From positions 1 to 64,000 of the forward strand of contig CALUXI010000002.1 of the NCBI GenBank assembly GCA_944324705.1: a DNA stretch of 64,000 bases, given 5' to 3'. Position 1 is the first letter of the stretch. Each line of letters begins with the position of its first letter. The stretch is from an uncultured Acholeplasmatales bacterium (GTDB lineage Bacteria; Bacillota_I; Bacilli_A; Acholeplasmatales; Anaeroplasmataceae). The notes under the pieces were generated by a model that saw nothing but the letters and a program-made list of their open reading frames with translations, was not told the origin of the DNA and made no database searches. A program made the translations under genes and the position numbers. Shown here one piece after another: positions 44,990-52,698 of this stretch.

Positions 44990-45018
44990 ATTTTACTTGT
45001 TTTTCTTACTTTTTACAA
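44990..45018 (-). promoter_or_regulatory. metG promoter
   Basis: -35 TTGTAA (plus TTACAA 45013-45018), 17-base spacer, -10 TAAAAT (plus ATTTTA 44990-44995). Confidence 0.55.
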
Positions 45019-45052
45019 TAATTAGTTATTAACAAAAAGCATTAAAATCCCC

Positions 45053-45499
45053 TTAAAAATTATCGTGTGCTTCATCAAATAAATTTTTAATATTTTCCGG
45101 TGTTATTTCATCCTTATTAGCTTCTAATTCTGAAACACTACCTAAAGTTTTAGCTGTATCATAATACCAACACTTATATTTTATCATCTTTAAACTTTTC
45201 TCTAAATCTTTAATTTGCTTCATAACCTTTTCTTCCTGTTTTTTGAAGAAATTAAGTCTTAAATCAATGGTACTATCACCCATTTTAGTCCATTCAACAA
45301 ATTGTTTTATTTCTTTTAATGTTAAACCCGTTTGTTTTAAACATTCAATTAAAAATAAAGTTTCAATATCTTGTTCACTAAATTTTCTTATCCCATTAAT
45401 TCTTTTAATATTAGGTATAATACCTTCTTTATCATAATATCTTAGTTGTGATATCGTTAAATTATATCTTTCTGCTACTTCACCAATACTATATTCCAT
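45053..45499 (-). CDS. MerR family transcription regulator
   Basis: 148 residues. N-terminal winged helix YSIGEVAERYNLTISQLRYYDKEG (about 3-26), helical dimer region and a C-terminal tail without the metal-binding cysteines of MerR/CueR. The closest style is the BmrR/AdhR-like group sensing small electrophiles or drugs (LIECLKQTGLTLKEIKQF). Divergent from the reductase/flavodoxin pair, which it probably controls through the palindrome at 45522-45541. Confidence 0.92.
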   Translation of the reverse strand: MEYSIGEVAERYNLTISQLRYYDKEGIIPNIKRINGIRKFSEQDIETLFLIECLKQTGLTLKEIKQFVEWTKMGDSTIDLRLNFFKKQEEKVMKQIKDLEKSLKMIKYKCWYYDTAKTLGSVSELEANKDEITPENIKNLFDEAHDNF

Positions 45500-45518
45500 A
45501 TTTTTCTCCTTTTTTCAC

Positions 45519-45549
45519 TTGACCTAAAGCTAGGTTTAGGTTGTAAAAT
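45519..45549 (+). promoter_or_regulatory. MerR-type promoter with 19-bp spacer
   Basis: -35 TTGACC (45519-45524), 19-base spacer, -10 TAAAAT (45544-45549). The spacer holds a perfect inverted repeat ACCTAAA-N6-TTTAGGT (45522-45541). The over-long spacer plus central palindrome is the hallmark of promoters activated by DNA distortion by MerR proteins. Confidence 0.88.
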
Positions 45550-45585
45550 GATTATAGCATAAATCATAGAAAGAAGGAATATAAA

Positions 45586-46275
45586 ATGAATAAAACTAAA
45601 GTAATTTGTCATATGTATACAAGTATTGATGGTAAAATCGTAACTAATCTTAAAGGCTTCCCTGATTGTGAGGTTGCAGGTAACATTTATGATGAAATAA
45701 CCCTTAATTCTTCTAATGCTTGGGGTTGTGGGAGAACTACCTTTGAATACTTATCAGCTAATAATATCAATTTAAATGAATATGAAGAAACAACTGATTT
45801 GAATGATAATTTTATCCAAGATGAAAGATATTGTTTTGCTTTTGACAGAAAAGGAAAATTATTTTTTACTAATCCTTATAACGATTATGCCAATAAACAA
45901 AGTCGTATAGTTTCTGTTCTAACTACTAGTGTTGATAAAAGATTTATAACCTATTTAAAAAAACATAATATAGCTTATATATTTTGTGGTGAAAAAGATT
46001 TAGATTTTAATCTATTTTTAACAAAAATCAAAAACTATGGCATTGATACATTTATGTTATGTGGTGGGGGCGAAATAAATGCTGCCTTCATGAAACAAGA
46101 TTTAATAGATGAAATTAGCCTTGTTATTTGTCCTGGCATTCAAGGTGGTAGAAAAGAGATAACTTTTGTAAGTATTGAAGATAATAAAGAATTTCCTAAA
46201 TATTTTAAACCTATTGAAGTAAATATTCTTGAAGGTAATACTGTTTATCTACATTATATTAAAGAGGTAAAGTAA
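45586..46275 (+). CDS. RibD C-terminal/dihydrofolate-reductase-like reductase
   Basis: 229 residues of the RibD_C fold: VICHMYTSIDGKI at the N-terminus, NAWGCGRTTFEYL, CGGGEINAAF and LVICPGIQGGRKE. These are NADPH-dependent reductases often of unknown substrate; no deaminase domain is present, so it is not a full riboflavin enzyme. First gene of the MerR-controlled operon; the flavodoxin begins right after its stop. Confidence 0.88.
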   Translation: MNKTKVICHMYTSIDGKIVTNLKGFPDCEVAGNIYDEITLNSSNAWGCGRTTFEYLSANNINLNEYEETTDLNDNFIQDERYCFAFDRKGKLFFTNPYNDYANKQSRIVSVLTTSVDKRFITYLKKHNIAYIFCGEKDLDFNLFLTKIKNYGIDTFMLCGGGEINAAFMKQDLIDEISLVICPGIQGGRKEITFVSIEDNKEFPKYFKPIEVNILEGNTVYLHYIKEVK

Positions 46276-46731
46276 ATGAACAAAATTGTTTTATATTTTT
46301 CAGCCAGTAATATTACTAAAAGGAAAGCTATAGAATTAGCTAATTTATTAAATTGTGATATTGAAGAAATCAAACCAGAAACACCTTATTCAACTGCTGA
46401 TTTAGATTGGACAAATAAAAATAGTCGTTCCTCTATTGAAATGAATGACTCTAAATCAAGACCTAATATTTTAAAGTTAAACCATGATTTAACTAATTAT
46501 GATACTATAATATTAGGTTTCCCTATTTGGTGGTATGTTGAACCTAAAATAATTGACACTTTTTTAGATAATTATAATTTAGAAAACAAAAAAATAATAG
46601 TGTTTGCTACTAGTGGTGGTAGTTCAATTACTAGTACTTTTAACCATTTAAAAGAAAGTTATAAAAACTATAATTTCATAAAGGGTATACTTTTAAATAA
46701 TGGCATAAATAAAACAGATTTTAATATTTAA
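46276..46731 (+). CDS. Flavodoxin family protein
   Basis: 151 residues, FMN-binding electron carrier or quinone/nitro reductase of the flavodoxin_4 type. FMN phosphate loop at YFSASNITKRKA, then YDTIILGFPIWWYVEP and FATSGGSSI, typical of this family. Its ATG directly abuts the preceding TAA. Likely induced with the RibD-like reductase by the MerR regulator, perhaps against electrophilic or oxidative compounds. Confidence 0.88.
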   Translation: MNKIVLYFSASNITKRKAIELANLLNCDIEEIKPETPYSTADLDWTNKNSRSSIEMNDSKSRPNILKLNHDLTNYDTIILGFPIWWYVEPKIIDTFLDNYNLENKKIIVFATSGGSSITSTFNHLKESYKNYNFIKGILLNNGINKTDFNI

Positions 46732-46736
46732 ACACA

Positions 46737-46762
46737 AAAGGAAGGTCAAACAACCTCCCTTT
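46737..46762. terminator. Bidirectional terminator
   Basis: 10-bp stem with one mismatch (46737-46746 with 46753-46762) with T-rich tails on both strands, between two convergent operons. Confidence 0.85.
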
Positions 46763-46772
46763 TATTTTGCAA

Positions 46773-48071
46773 CTATTCTATTACTGTTTGATAATTTTGA
46801 CCATTAAAATAACCGATTACTTCATTAGAATCTACATAGTAAACTCTATACCAATTTTCACCTTTAGATGAATCAATAATGTAACTAATTTGATATCTTT
46901 CATTTAAATTGAATGACATATCAGCATTAACTTTTTGATGATAAATTAAAACTGTTACATCATTAATATATCGTTGAACCCAATAACTCATATCAATTAA
47001 ACTTTGTCTTTCTAAATCTGTTAAACTTCCACTATCATTATATACACTATCAACAACATCAATTGTTAAGTCATTGTAATACATAAATTTAGCAAGAATT
47101 GAATATGTATATGTGTTAATTTTCTTATAAATAGAAATTTCATAGTCTTTATGATCTGCTAAATAGTCACTAACTAAAACCATTGCGGCTTTATAATGAT
47201 TATTATTAGAGCCAATAACGTGTATATGCTGAATATTAGTCAAATCTACTTGATCAGGGTTTTGAACATCTTTATCATCACCATATTCAATGCCGTTAAC
47301 AATTAAATCATTTTCCGTCTCTTCTACACTAATGTTTGTTTGTGAAAAATCAACATAAATAACATTAGGTAATTCATTATTAACTAAGGCAGTCATATTA
47401 AAACACCCATTAGAAAGTCTTAAATTGCTAGAATTTTCTTGATTTTCATTAATATATTGTGCACTATTAACAATGACTTTGTATGCATATTTTAATGGTA
47501 AATTACTAAAATTATTACTAACAGAAAACGAACCATTGTTAATAGTTAAATCTGTACTTTCATAATAATTATCGTTATAAAAGTCATAAATCTTAATGTT
47601 AGAGCATGTTGTTTCATCAGTATAGAAAACAATATAATTATAATGTTCTAAAAATTCACGGGCATAACGTCTAAGATTAAATCTAGATAAATCAATGACT
47701 ACTTGTAACTCTATCATAGGTTTTTGAGTTTCACAATCAATCTTTTTATAAAGTTCAAAACTTAAAATTTCATTTTCAAATGCATTTTGTCTGGCTTCAC
47801 TATTATCTTCAAGTGTAGTAGCTGTATATTTATTATTAGATTGAGCTTGATATGAACCATCATCTTGAAGACCAGTTACGTGAATACCTGCAGCTTCTAA
47901 GATATCTTTTGTTTCGCTAGGATCTAGTGGCTTAGTATAACTTAAATTACCACTACCAGAAACATTAGCACTACTAGCTGCTGATAACCCTATAGTAGTA
48001 CTAATAACCAATAAGACTCCTACAATCAATAAACTAAATAAGGTTGTAAGTAAGCGAATTTTCTTTCTCAT
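46773..48071 (-). CDS. Secreted protein of a TasA/SipW-like locus
   Basis: 432 residues. Signal peptide: basic MRKKIR, hydrophobic core and small residues to about 32 (STTIGLSAASSANVSGSGNL), closely parallel to the start of the smaller secreted protein upstream (MRKKFRIF, then GIWAASQATVTSEGGML). After that an acidic Tyr/Asn-rich region of no recognised family; no sortase motif or membrane anchor. It overlaps the signal-peptidase stop (ATGA) with a GGAGGT site, so the peptidase and its probable substrate are co-translated. It may be a minor fibre subunit or anchor. Confidence 0.75.
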   Translation of the reverse strand: MRKKIRLLTTLFSLLIVGVLLVISTTIGLSAASSANVSGSGNLSYTKPLDPSETKDILEAAGIHVTGLQDDGSYQAQSNNKYTATTLEDNSEARQNAFENEILSFELYKKIDCETQKPMIELQVVIDLSRFNLRRYAREFLEHYNYIVFYTDETTCSNIKIYDFYNDNYYESTDLTINNGSFSVSNNFSNLPLKYAYKVIVNSAQYINENQENSSNLRLSNGCFNMTALVNNELPNVIYVDFSQTNISVEETENDLIVNGIEYGDDKDVQNPDQVDLTNIQHIHVIGSNNNHYKAAMVLVSDYLADHKDYEISIYKKINTYTYSILAKFMYYNDLTIDVVDSVYNDSGSLTDLERQSLIDMSYWVQRYINDVTVLIYHQKVNADMSFNLNERYQISYIIDSSKGENWYRVYYVDSNEVIGYFNGQNYQTVIE

Positions 48072-48838
48072 TTTCTTACCTCCTTACGTTTTATTACTAT
48101 TTTAATATTAGTTCTATTTTTAAAGTCTGGCATCTTTAAATTATATTTGTTATAAGGAATAACTTTTATATAAATTAACCTTCTTTGAGGTTGTAGTTTA
48201 GTTGTAGTACTTGATTTACTTTTGTATAAATTACCTTTATATTTAACCTTTTTAGGATCAGGTTCTGAAGTTATAATCATTATTAATTCCCAAGTTAAAT
48301 AAATTAACATTATTATACAAGGTACTATTATTAAACAAATTATGCCAGTTCTAGAAACAACAAAAGCTAACGTACTACTTAATGCAGGATTTAATTTAAC
48401 ACCTAAACCAACAACGAAGTCTTCTGGCACATAATAAGTATCATCATAAGTATTACTACTACCCTTGGTTAAATACATATTATTACCATCTTCATCTACC
48501 TTAATGTCAATAATTTCATGTATCCATATAGGTGTGTTTTTTAATTGTTCTTTATCTACATCTTCATCATCATAAAGACTAGGAGCTCTATAAAAAGCTA
48601 TAACATCACCAATGTTATAATTCTTTTGTCTTTCTAAAAAGACTACTTCTCCTACTTCATAACCACTAGCTTCCATTGAACTTGAACTAACTATACCTAA
48701 ACGATAACCAAAGAAACTTGTATGTGTAGATAAGCATAATATAGCCATAACAATAGAAAATAATAAAACAAGCGTAAAGGGAATATCAAGAATGCAATTT
48801 AAAATAAAAGATAAAACTTTATTGCTAGATAATTGCAT
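48068..48838 (-). CDS. SipW-like (ER-type) signal peptidase I
   Basis: Membrane serine protease, 256 residues. Membrane segment near 18-38, catalytic Ser54 in VSSSSMEASGY, His107 in IWIHEIID instead of the lysine of ordinary bacterial type I peptidases, and a DD pair near 132-133. This Ser-His-Asp set is that of SipW and eukaryotic/archaeal signal peptidases. A second membrane segment lies at about 165-190, then a basic cytosolic tail. In Bacillus SipW processes TasA and TapA. The ATG at 48838 behind GAGG is preferred to an upstream GTG. Confidence 0.88.
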   Translation of the reverse strand: MQLSSNKVLSFILNCILDIPFTLVLLFSIVMAILCLSTHTSFFGYRLGIVSSSSMEASGYEVGEVVFLERQKNYNIGDVIAFYRAPSLYDDEDVDKEQLKNTPIWIHEIIDIKVDEDGNNMYLTKGSSNTYDDTYYVPEDFVVGLGVKLNPALSSTLAFVVSRTGIICLIIVPCIIMLIYLTWELIMIITSEPDPKKVKYKGNLYKSKSSTTTKLQPQRRLIYIKVIPYNKYNLKMPDFKNRTNIKIVIKRKEVRK

Positions 48839-48872
48839 ATTCACACCCTCTTTACGCTATTAATTTTTTATA

Positions 48873-49433
48873 TTATTGACTAGCTTCGTTTGTTAAATTA
48901 ATTGAAAATCTAATATTACCACTTGCTGAAGCTGTTTTATCAGACATACTTAACTTTACATAGATCATTTGATTAGCACCTTGATCTATTGAATAATTTT
49001 TTTCTCCAGAATAATCATCATAACTAGAGTTATCAGTACTAACAGCAACATTAAATTTATCTGAACTATCTTCTTCATTCAATGTTAAGACAACATTCAA
49101 AGCAACTGAATCTGGGTTGTTATTAGTAATCTTTAATACAAAAATATATTCATCTTTTTTATTAAAATTATAGTTAGCTAAGGTTAAAGTGTCAGAGTCC
49201 TTTGCTAAATCAGTAGCTCCAAATTCAGCACTATCATCCGCAACAAAACTAGAATCTGTATAATCTTGATCTAATTCAACTGTTGCATAAACTTCACTAC
49301 CTGCTGTAAATGTAAGCATACCACCTTCACTTGTAACTGTAGCTTGGCTTGCTGCCCAAATACCTACAGACATAACAATAAGCACTAAAACCATAGAAGT
49401 TAGTGTTGCAAATATTCTAAATTTTTTTCTCAT
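48873..49433 (-). CDS. TasA/camelysin-like secreted protein
   Basis: 186 residues. Signal peptide (basic start, hydrophobic core, VGIWAASQATVTSEG) followed by a compact beta-rich domain with FVLKITNNNPDSVALNVVLTL and a closing ASGNIRFSINLTNEA, the style of TasA/CalY fibre or camelysin-like proteins. The match is by layout, not by a firm motif. The ATG at 49433 is chosen (GAGG 7 bases upstream, N-terminus parallel to its relative downstream) over an ATG two codons earlier. First gene of a three-gene operon driven by the G9 promoter. Confidence 0.72.
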   Translation of the reverse strand: MRKKFRIFATLTSMVLVLIVMSVGIWAASQATVTSEGGMLTFTAGSEVYATVELDQDYTDSSFVADDSAEFGATDLAKDSDTLTLANYNFNKKDEYIFVLKITNNNPDSVALNVVLTLNEEDSSDKFNVAVSTDNSSYDDYSGEKNYSIDQGANQMIYVKLSMSDKTASASGNIRFSINLTNEASQ

Positions 49434-49460
49434 TTTCATACCTCATTTCCCTTTAATTGA

Positions 49461-49490
49461 ATTATACCCCCCCCCGTAGTATTTTGTCAA
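49461..49490 (-). promoter_or_regulatory. Promoter with a G9 homopolymer in the spacer (probable phase-variable switch)
   Basis: Perfect -35 TTGACA (plus TGTCAA 49485-49490) and perfect -10 TATAAT (plus ATTATA 49461-49466) are 18 bases apart. The nine spacer bases next to the -10 are all G on the minus strand (plus C run 49467-49475). One slip to eight G would give the optimal 17-base spacer; longer or shorter tracts would weaken the promoter. Homopolymer-dependent promoter spacing is an established phase-variation mechanism in other bacteria; here it is inference. Confidence 0.8.
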
Positions 49491-49501
49491 TTTTTTTGAA
49501 T

Positions 49502-49525
49502 AAAAAAATCGAGTAAAAACCCGAT
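49502..49525 (-). terminator. Insulating terminator upstream of the G9 promoter
   Basis: A 7-bp stem with one wobble (49508-49514 with 49519-49525), followed on the minus strand by a seven-T run, 12 bases upstream of the -35. It would stop read-through into the operon, leaving it dependent on the G9 promoter. Confidence 0.65.
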
Positions 49526-49540
49526 TGTAGTGCTATCATA

Positions 49541-49698
49541 AAAGTAGAGTCATACCTAAATTATATCTTTGATAAATTAGCTATCATTGGCATCGATAAT
49601 GAATTAGAAAACTATTACCATATTCAAAAGATTTACCAAAAGAATTAAAAAAATCAAATGAATAAGTTTTTTAGTTACGTTTCATTTTACACGCTTAC
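49541..49698 (+). mobile_element. Remnant of an IS66-family element
   Basis: The plus strand encodes the tail of an IS66-type transposase in two frames one base apart: KVESYLNYIFDKLAIIGIDN, then LPYSKDLPKELKKSNE followed by a stop at 49663-49665, echoing the LPW-S-x-x-LP ending of that family. Thirty bases later CGCTTAC (49692-49698) matches the GTAAGCG terminal repeat of IS66 elements. The rest of the element is gone. The interval 49440-49891 holds otherwise only the promoter, terminators and inverted repeats. Confidence 0.6.
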
Positions 49699-49702
49699 AA
49701 TC

Positions 49703-49724
49703 AAAAAAAGGGCCGAAGCCCCTT
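49703..49724 (-). terminator. Terminator of the tmk-rsmI operon
   Basis: Compact GC stem GGGC/GCCC closed by a TTCG loop on the minus strand, followed by seven T. It lies about 170 bases beyond the rsmI stop. Confidence 0.8.
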
Positions 49725-49754
49725 AGTAATTGCCTACGTAATAGTAATTACTAA
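49723..49754. repeat. 9-bp inverted repeat
   Basis: Perfect arms TTAGTAATT/AATTACTAA (49723-49731 and 49746-49754), 14 bases apart, next to the IS66 remnant. May be an old element end or an AT-rich hairpin. Confidence 0.45.
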
Positions 49755-49891
49755 ATTCCCAAAAATAAAAAAACAAGAGTTATAAAATTAATACTTCTTA
49801 TTATTAAAAATAAGGAAACAATCAACCTAATTACTGCTATACTAAAAGTAGACCCACATATGGTGAATAGTTAGAACTATATTAATAGTTT

Positions 49892-50734
49892 TCATTCATT
49901 TTGTTGCTTATAATTGATATATTCTTTATATAATTCTTTTTTATCTATATTAAGCATTTTTGCTACTTCTTTAATAGCATCATTAGCTTTTAGGCCTAAT
50001 TTAATTTGTTCATTGATTAAAGTAAATTTATCAGTATCTATTTTTTCTTCTTCATAACCTTTAACTATTAAGACCATTTCACCTTTTAAATTAGGAATAT
50101 CTTCTAATAATTCACTAGCTTTAGCGTAAATATGTTCTTCAAATTTTTTAGTTAATTCTCTAGCTAAATATATTTCTCTATCACCTAATACTTCAATAAT
50201 AGATTTAATGGTATCTTGAAGTCTATGAGGTGCTTCATAAAAGATTAGACTAGCTTTAAGATATTTTAATTCATTTAGTTCTTTTTCTCTTTCTAATTTC
50301 TTAGGTTTTAAGAAACCATAAAATAAAAAAGGAAATGGCATATTAGACATCATAAAAGCCTGAGTAAATGCACTAGGTCCGGGAATAGTTGTAATAGCAA
50401 CATTATTCTTTATGGCTAAATCAACTAATTTAAAGCCAGGATCTGAAATAATTGGATTCCCAGCATCAGAAATTAGGGCTACATCATTGCCTTCTTTCAT
50501 ATATTCAATAATTGTTTCAGCTTTAGTTTCTTCATTAAAGTTATGATAACTTTCAAGAGGAGTTGTTATATTATAATGTTTTAACAAAACGCTAGATGTT
50601 CGAGTATCTTCACAGTAGATTTTTTTTACTTCTTTTAAAATACGTAAAGCCCTAAGGCTTATATCCTCTAAGTTACCAATAGGTGTACCTACAAGATACA
50701 AGATAGGGCTTAAATTTGCACTTTTTCTTAACAT
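49892..50734 (-). CDS. rsmI: 16S rRNA C1402 ribose methyltransferase RsmI
   Basis: SAM-dependent 2-prime-O-methyltransferase of the SpoU-unrelated tetrapyrrole-methylase fold, 280 residues. Marks: LYLVGTPIGNLEDISLRAL near the N-terminus, CEDTRTSSVLLKHY, ALISDAGNPIISDPG and the FYEAPHRL motif. Last gene of the tmk-holB-ricT-trmN6 cluster, as in Bacillus where rsmI (yraL/yabC region) ends it. Confidence 0.96.
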   Translation of the reverse strand: MLRKSANLSPILYLVGTPIGNLEDISLRALRILKEVKKIYCEDTRTSSVLLKHYNITTPLESYHNFNEETKAETIIEYMKEGNDVALISDAGNPIISDPGFKLVDLAIKNNVAITTIPGPSAFTQAFMMSNMPFPFLFYGFLKPKKLEREKELNELKYLKASLIFYEAPHRLQDTIKSIIEVLGDREIYLARELTKKFEEHIYAKASELLEDIPNLKGEMVLIVKGYEEEKIDTDKFTLINEQIKLGLKANDAIKEVAKMLNIDKKELYKEYINYKQQNE

Positions 50735-51141
50735 TATTCTTTAATAATTCTACTTGCTCTTTCTCTTAAATCACGTTCTGCATAAACAATAGAAATTAAA
50801 TCTCTTCTCTTTTCAGCTGATATACCAAATTTATTTTGAAGACCTTCAAGGAATAATAGTTCTGATGTATTATATAAATCATCTTCCATTGAAATAGTTA
50901 CTAAATTTAAATAAACAATGTTTTTAACAACTGGGTTAGAGTTAACAAAGAATTCAATTGTTTCATCAATAGATTCAGATTTAGTAAAAGTATATTCTTC
51001 TCTTACTTCCTCAACTTCCGCAAACATTTTAGTTAAAACTCTTTTTTCAATGTTAGTAGGTTCACCATCTATATCAGCCATATAGATAGCTAAATCTAAA
51101 AATTTTAATTTCTCTTTACGACTTAAATAACTTAAAAACAT
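50734..51141 (-). CDS. TerB-like helical protein
   Basis: 135 residues, all-helical, no membrane segment. LKFLDLAIYMADIDGEPTNIEKRVL at the start and a second acidic LVTISMEDDLYNTSELLFLEGL resemble the two halves of TerB-type tellurite-resistance domains with their paired acidic clusters. In Bacillus this slot holds yabA, which this is not. Its stop overlaps the rsmI start. Function unknown. Confidence 0.6.
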   Translation of the reverse strand: MFLSYLSRKEKLKFLDLAIYMADIDGEPTNIEKRVLTKMFAEVEEVREEYTFTKSESIDETIEFFVNSNPVVKNIVYLNLVTISMEDDLYNTSELLFLEGLQNKFGISAEKRRDLISIVYAERDLRERASRIIKE

Positions 51142-51144
51142 ATT

Positions 51145-51879
51145 CTATTCCTCCACTTCATAATTATATATTTTTAATATTTTATCTGTCCATTTGTCAA
51201 ATTCATCATAAACATACAATGGTTCTAATACTTTAAGTGAACCAGGACTAGCTCCTTTAACTGCCTCAATTAAAATATGATTACAAGGTTTATTTATTTT
51301 CGGATAGACAAATTGTAATCTTTTAGGTTCTAAATTATATTTATTTAATAATAAAATTATCTCACTTAAACGCTCAGGACGATGAATTAAGGTAAATACG
51401 CCCCTAGTATTTAGTAAAAGACTTGCTTCCTTAATAATATCTTCTAAAGTACACATTATTTCGTGTCTTGCTATATTTTTGCGTTCATCAGGATTTTGTT
51501 TAAAAGAACCAACTTTATAAAAGGGTGGATTAGAAACTACTAATTCAGCCATCCCTAAACCTAATTTAGTACTAACATTTCTAAGATCACAATTTATAAG
51601 TTCAATTTGGTCTTCCTTGTTATTTATTTTAACACTTTTTTGTGCTAAATTAAAGGAATATTTTTGAATTTCTATGCCAATTATCTTAGCTTTTGTTCTA
51701 AGGGTCAGATAAAGAGGAATAGGAGCATTACCTGTTCCTAAATCTATAATTCTTTTAGTCTTATTAGGAATAGTACAAAAATGAGCTAACAAAATTGAAT
51801 CTAGAGAAAAATTGAAAATTTCTGGGTCTTGATATATTTTAAGTAATGGTCTGCCTAAAAGTTCGTTAACAATCTCCAT
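51145..51879 (-). CDS. trmN6: tRNA1(Val) A37 N6-methyltransferase (TrmN6/YabB-like)
   Basis: SAM methyltransferase, 244 residues: RIIDLGTGNAPIPLYL (SAM motif I), and the adenine-N6 catalytic NPPF in LVVSNPPFYKVGS. Position between ricT and rsmI is that of yabB in Bacillus. Two ATG codons are possible; the one at 51879 is preferred for its GGAG site 6 bases upstream, inside the end of ricT. Confidence 0.9.
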   Translation of the reverse strand: MEIVNELLGRPLLKIYQDPEIFNFSLDSILLAHFCTIPNKTKRIIDLGTGNAPIPLYLTLRTKAKIIGIEIQKYSFNLAQKSVKINNKEDQIELINCDLRNVSTKLGLGMAELVVSNPPFYKVGSFKQNPDERKNIARHEIMCTLEDIIKEASLLLNTRGVFTLIHRPERLSEIILLLNKYNLEPKRLQFVYPKINKPCNHILIEAVKGASPGSLKVLEPLYVYDEFDKWTDKILKIYNYEVEE

Positions 51880-52687
51880 TATCTTCTCCATTATCTTTTA
51901 ACTTAACTTCATCAATATTATAGAAGCCAAACTTATCTGTTTCTCCTAGATACTTCACTTTCATATTTCTATTTAAAGGATCACTAGTTAATACTTTAGC
52001 TAAGCCTTCAGGAGCTTCTACTATATCTCCGGGATTAGGAAAATTCTTTCTTAACTCTTTATATACTTCATCCTCATAAGCTATACAGCAAAGTAATTTG
52101 CCACAATTACCACTGATTTTAGCTGGATTTAAAGCTAAGTTTTGATTTTTTGCCATTTTAACAGTAATAGTATCAAATTCCGTTATAAATGTATTACAAC
52201 ATACCACTAAACCACATGGGCCAATACCACCAAAAACCTTAGTTCCATCTCTTGAACCAACTTGTCTAAGTTCAATACGTAAATGATAAATTTCCGCTAA
52301 ATGACGCACTAATTCACGAAAGTCAATTCGGCCTTCTGCTTCAAAATAGATTATTAATTTTAAGTGGTCTAAAGTGAATTCAGCCTCTAAAACTTTCATA
52401 TCTAAATTAAGTTTTTTAACTTCTTCCTTAGTTCTTTGAATTACTGTTGTTGCCTCATCAAGATTTTTGGCATATTTAGCTAAATCCTCATCGGTAGCTA
52501 ATCTAATCACCGGTTTAACTTCAAGTTCAGTGTTTTCTATTTCGATAGGTTTTCCAACAACTGTCCCTAATTCTAAGCCTCTTATAGTTTCTACAACTAC
52601 TTTATCTCCAGCTTCTAAATTTAAATTACCTTTTTTAAAAAAGTATCTTTTACCTACTTTTTTAAATGCTATTCGTATTACTTCCAT
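51866..52687 (-). CDS. ricT: RicT (YaaT, PSP1 domain) RNA-maturation factor
   Basis: 273 residues with the PSP1 C-terminal domain (about 60-150) and conserved cysteines in GPCGLVVCCNTF and SGNCGKLLCC, thought to bind iron-sulphur clusters with partner Ric proteins. In Bacillus RicT helps RNase Y cleave selected mRNAs and affects sporulation and competence. Opens MEVIRIAFKKVGKRYFF. Between holB and trmN6, the conserved position. Confidence 0.94.
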   Translation of the reverse strand: MEVIRIAFKKVGKRYFFKKGNLNLEAGDKVVVETIRGLELGTVVGKPIEIENTELEVKPVIRLATDEDLAKYAKNLDEATTVIQRTKEEVKKLNLDMKVLEAEFTLDHLKLIIYFEAEGRIDFRELVRHLAEIYHLRIELRQVGSRDGTKVFGGIGPCGLVVCCNTFITEFDTITVKMAKNQNLALNPAKISGNCGKLLCCIAYEDEVYKELRKNFPNPGDIVEAPEGLAKVLTSDPLNRNMKVKYLGETDKFGFYNIDEVKLKDNGEDNGDC

Positions 52688-52698
52688 TATATACCACC

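Noticed and set aside
44959-45052. T-box or S-box leader before metG
   Set aside because: No T-box core sequence, no SAM-riboswitch core, and the leader is too short.
49835-49859. Terminal repeat of an IS3/IS150-type element
   Set aside because: AAAAGTAGACC looks like such an end, but no partner repeat or transposase segment is nearby; kept only as similarity to 49531-49555.
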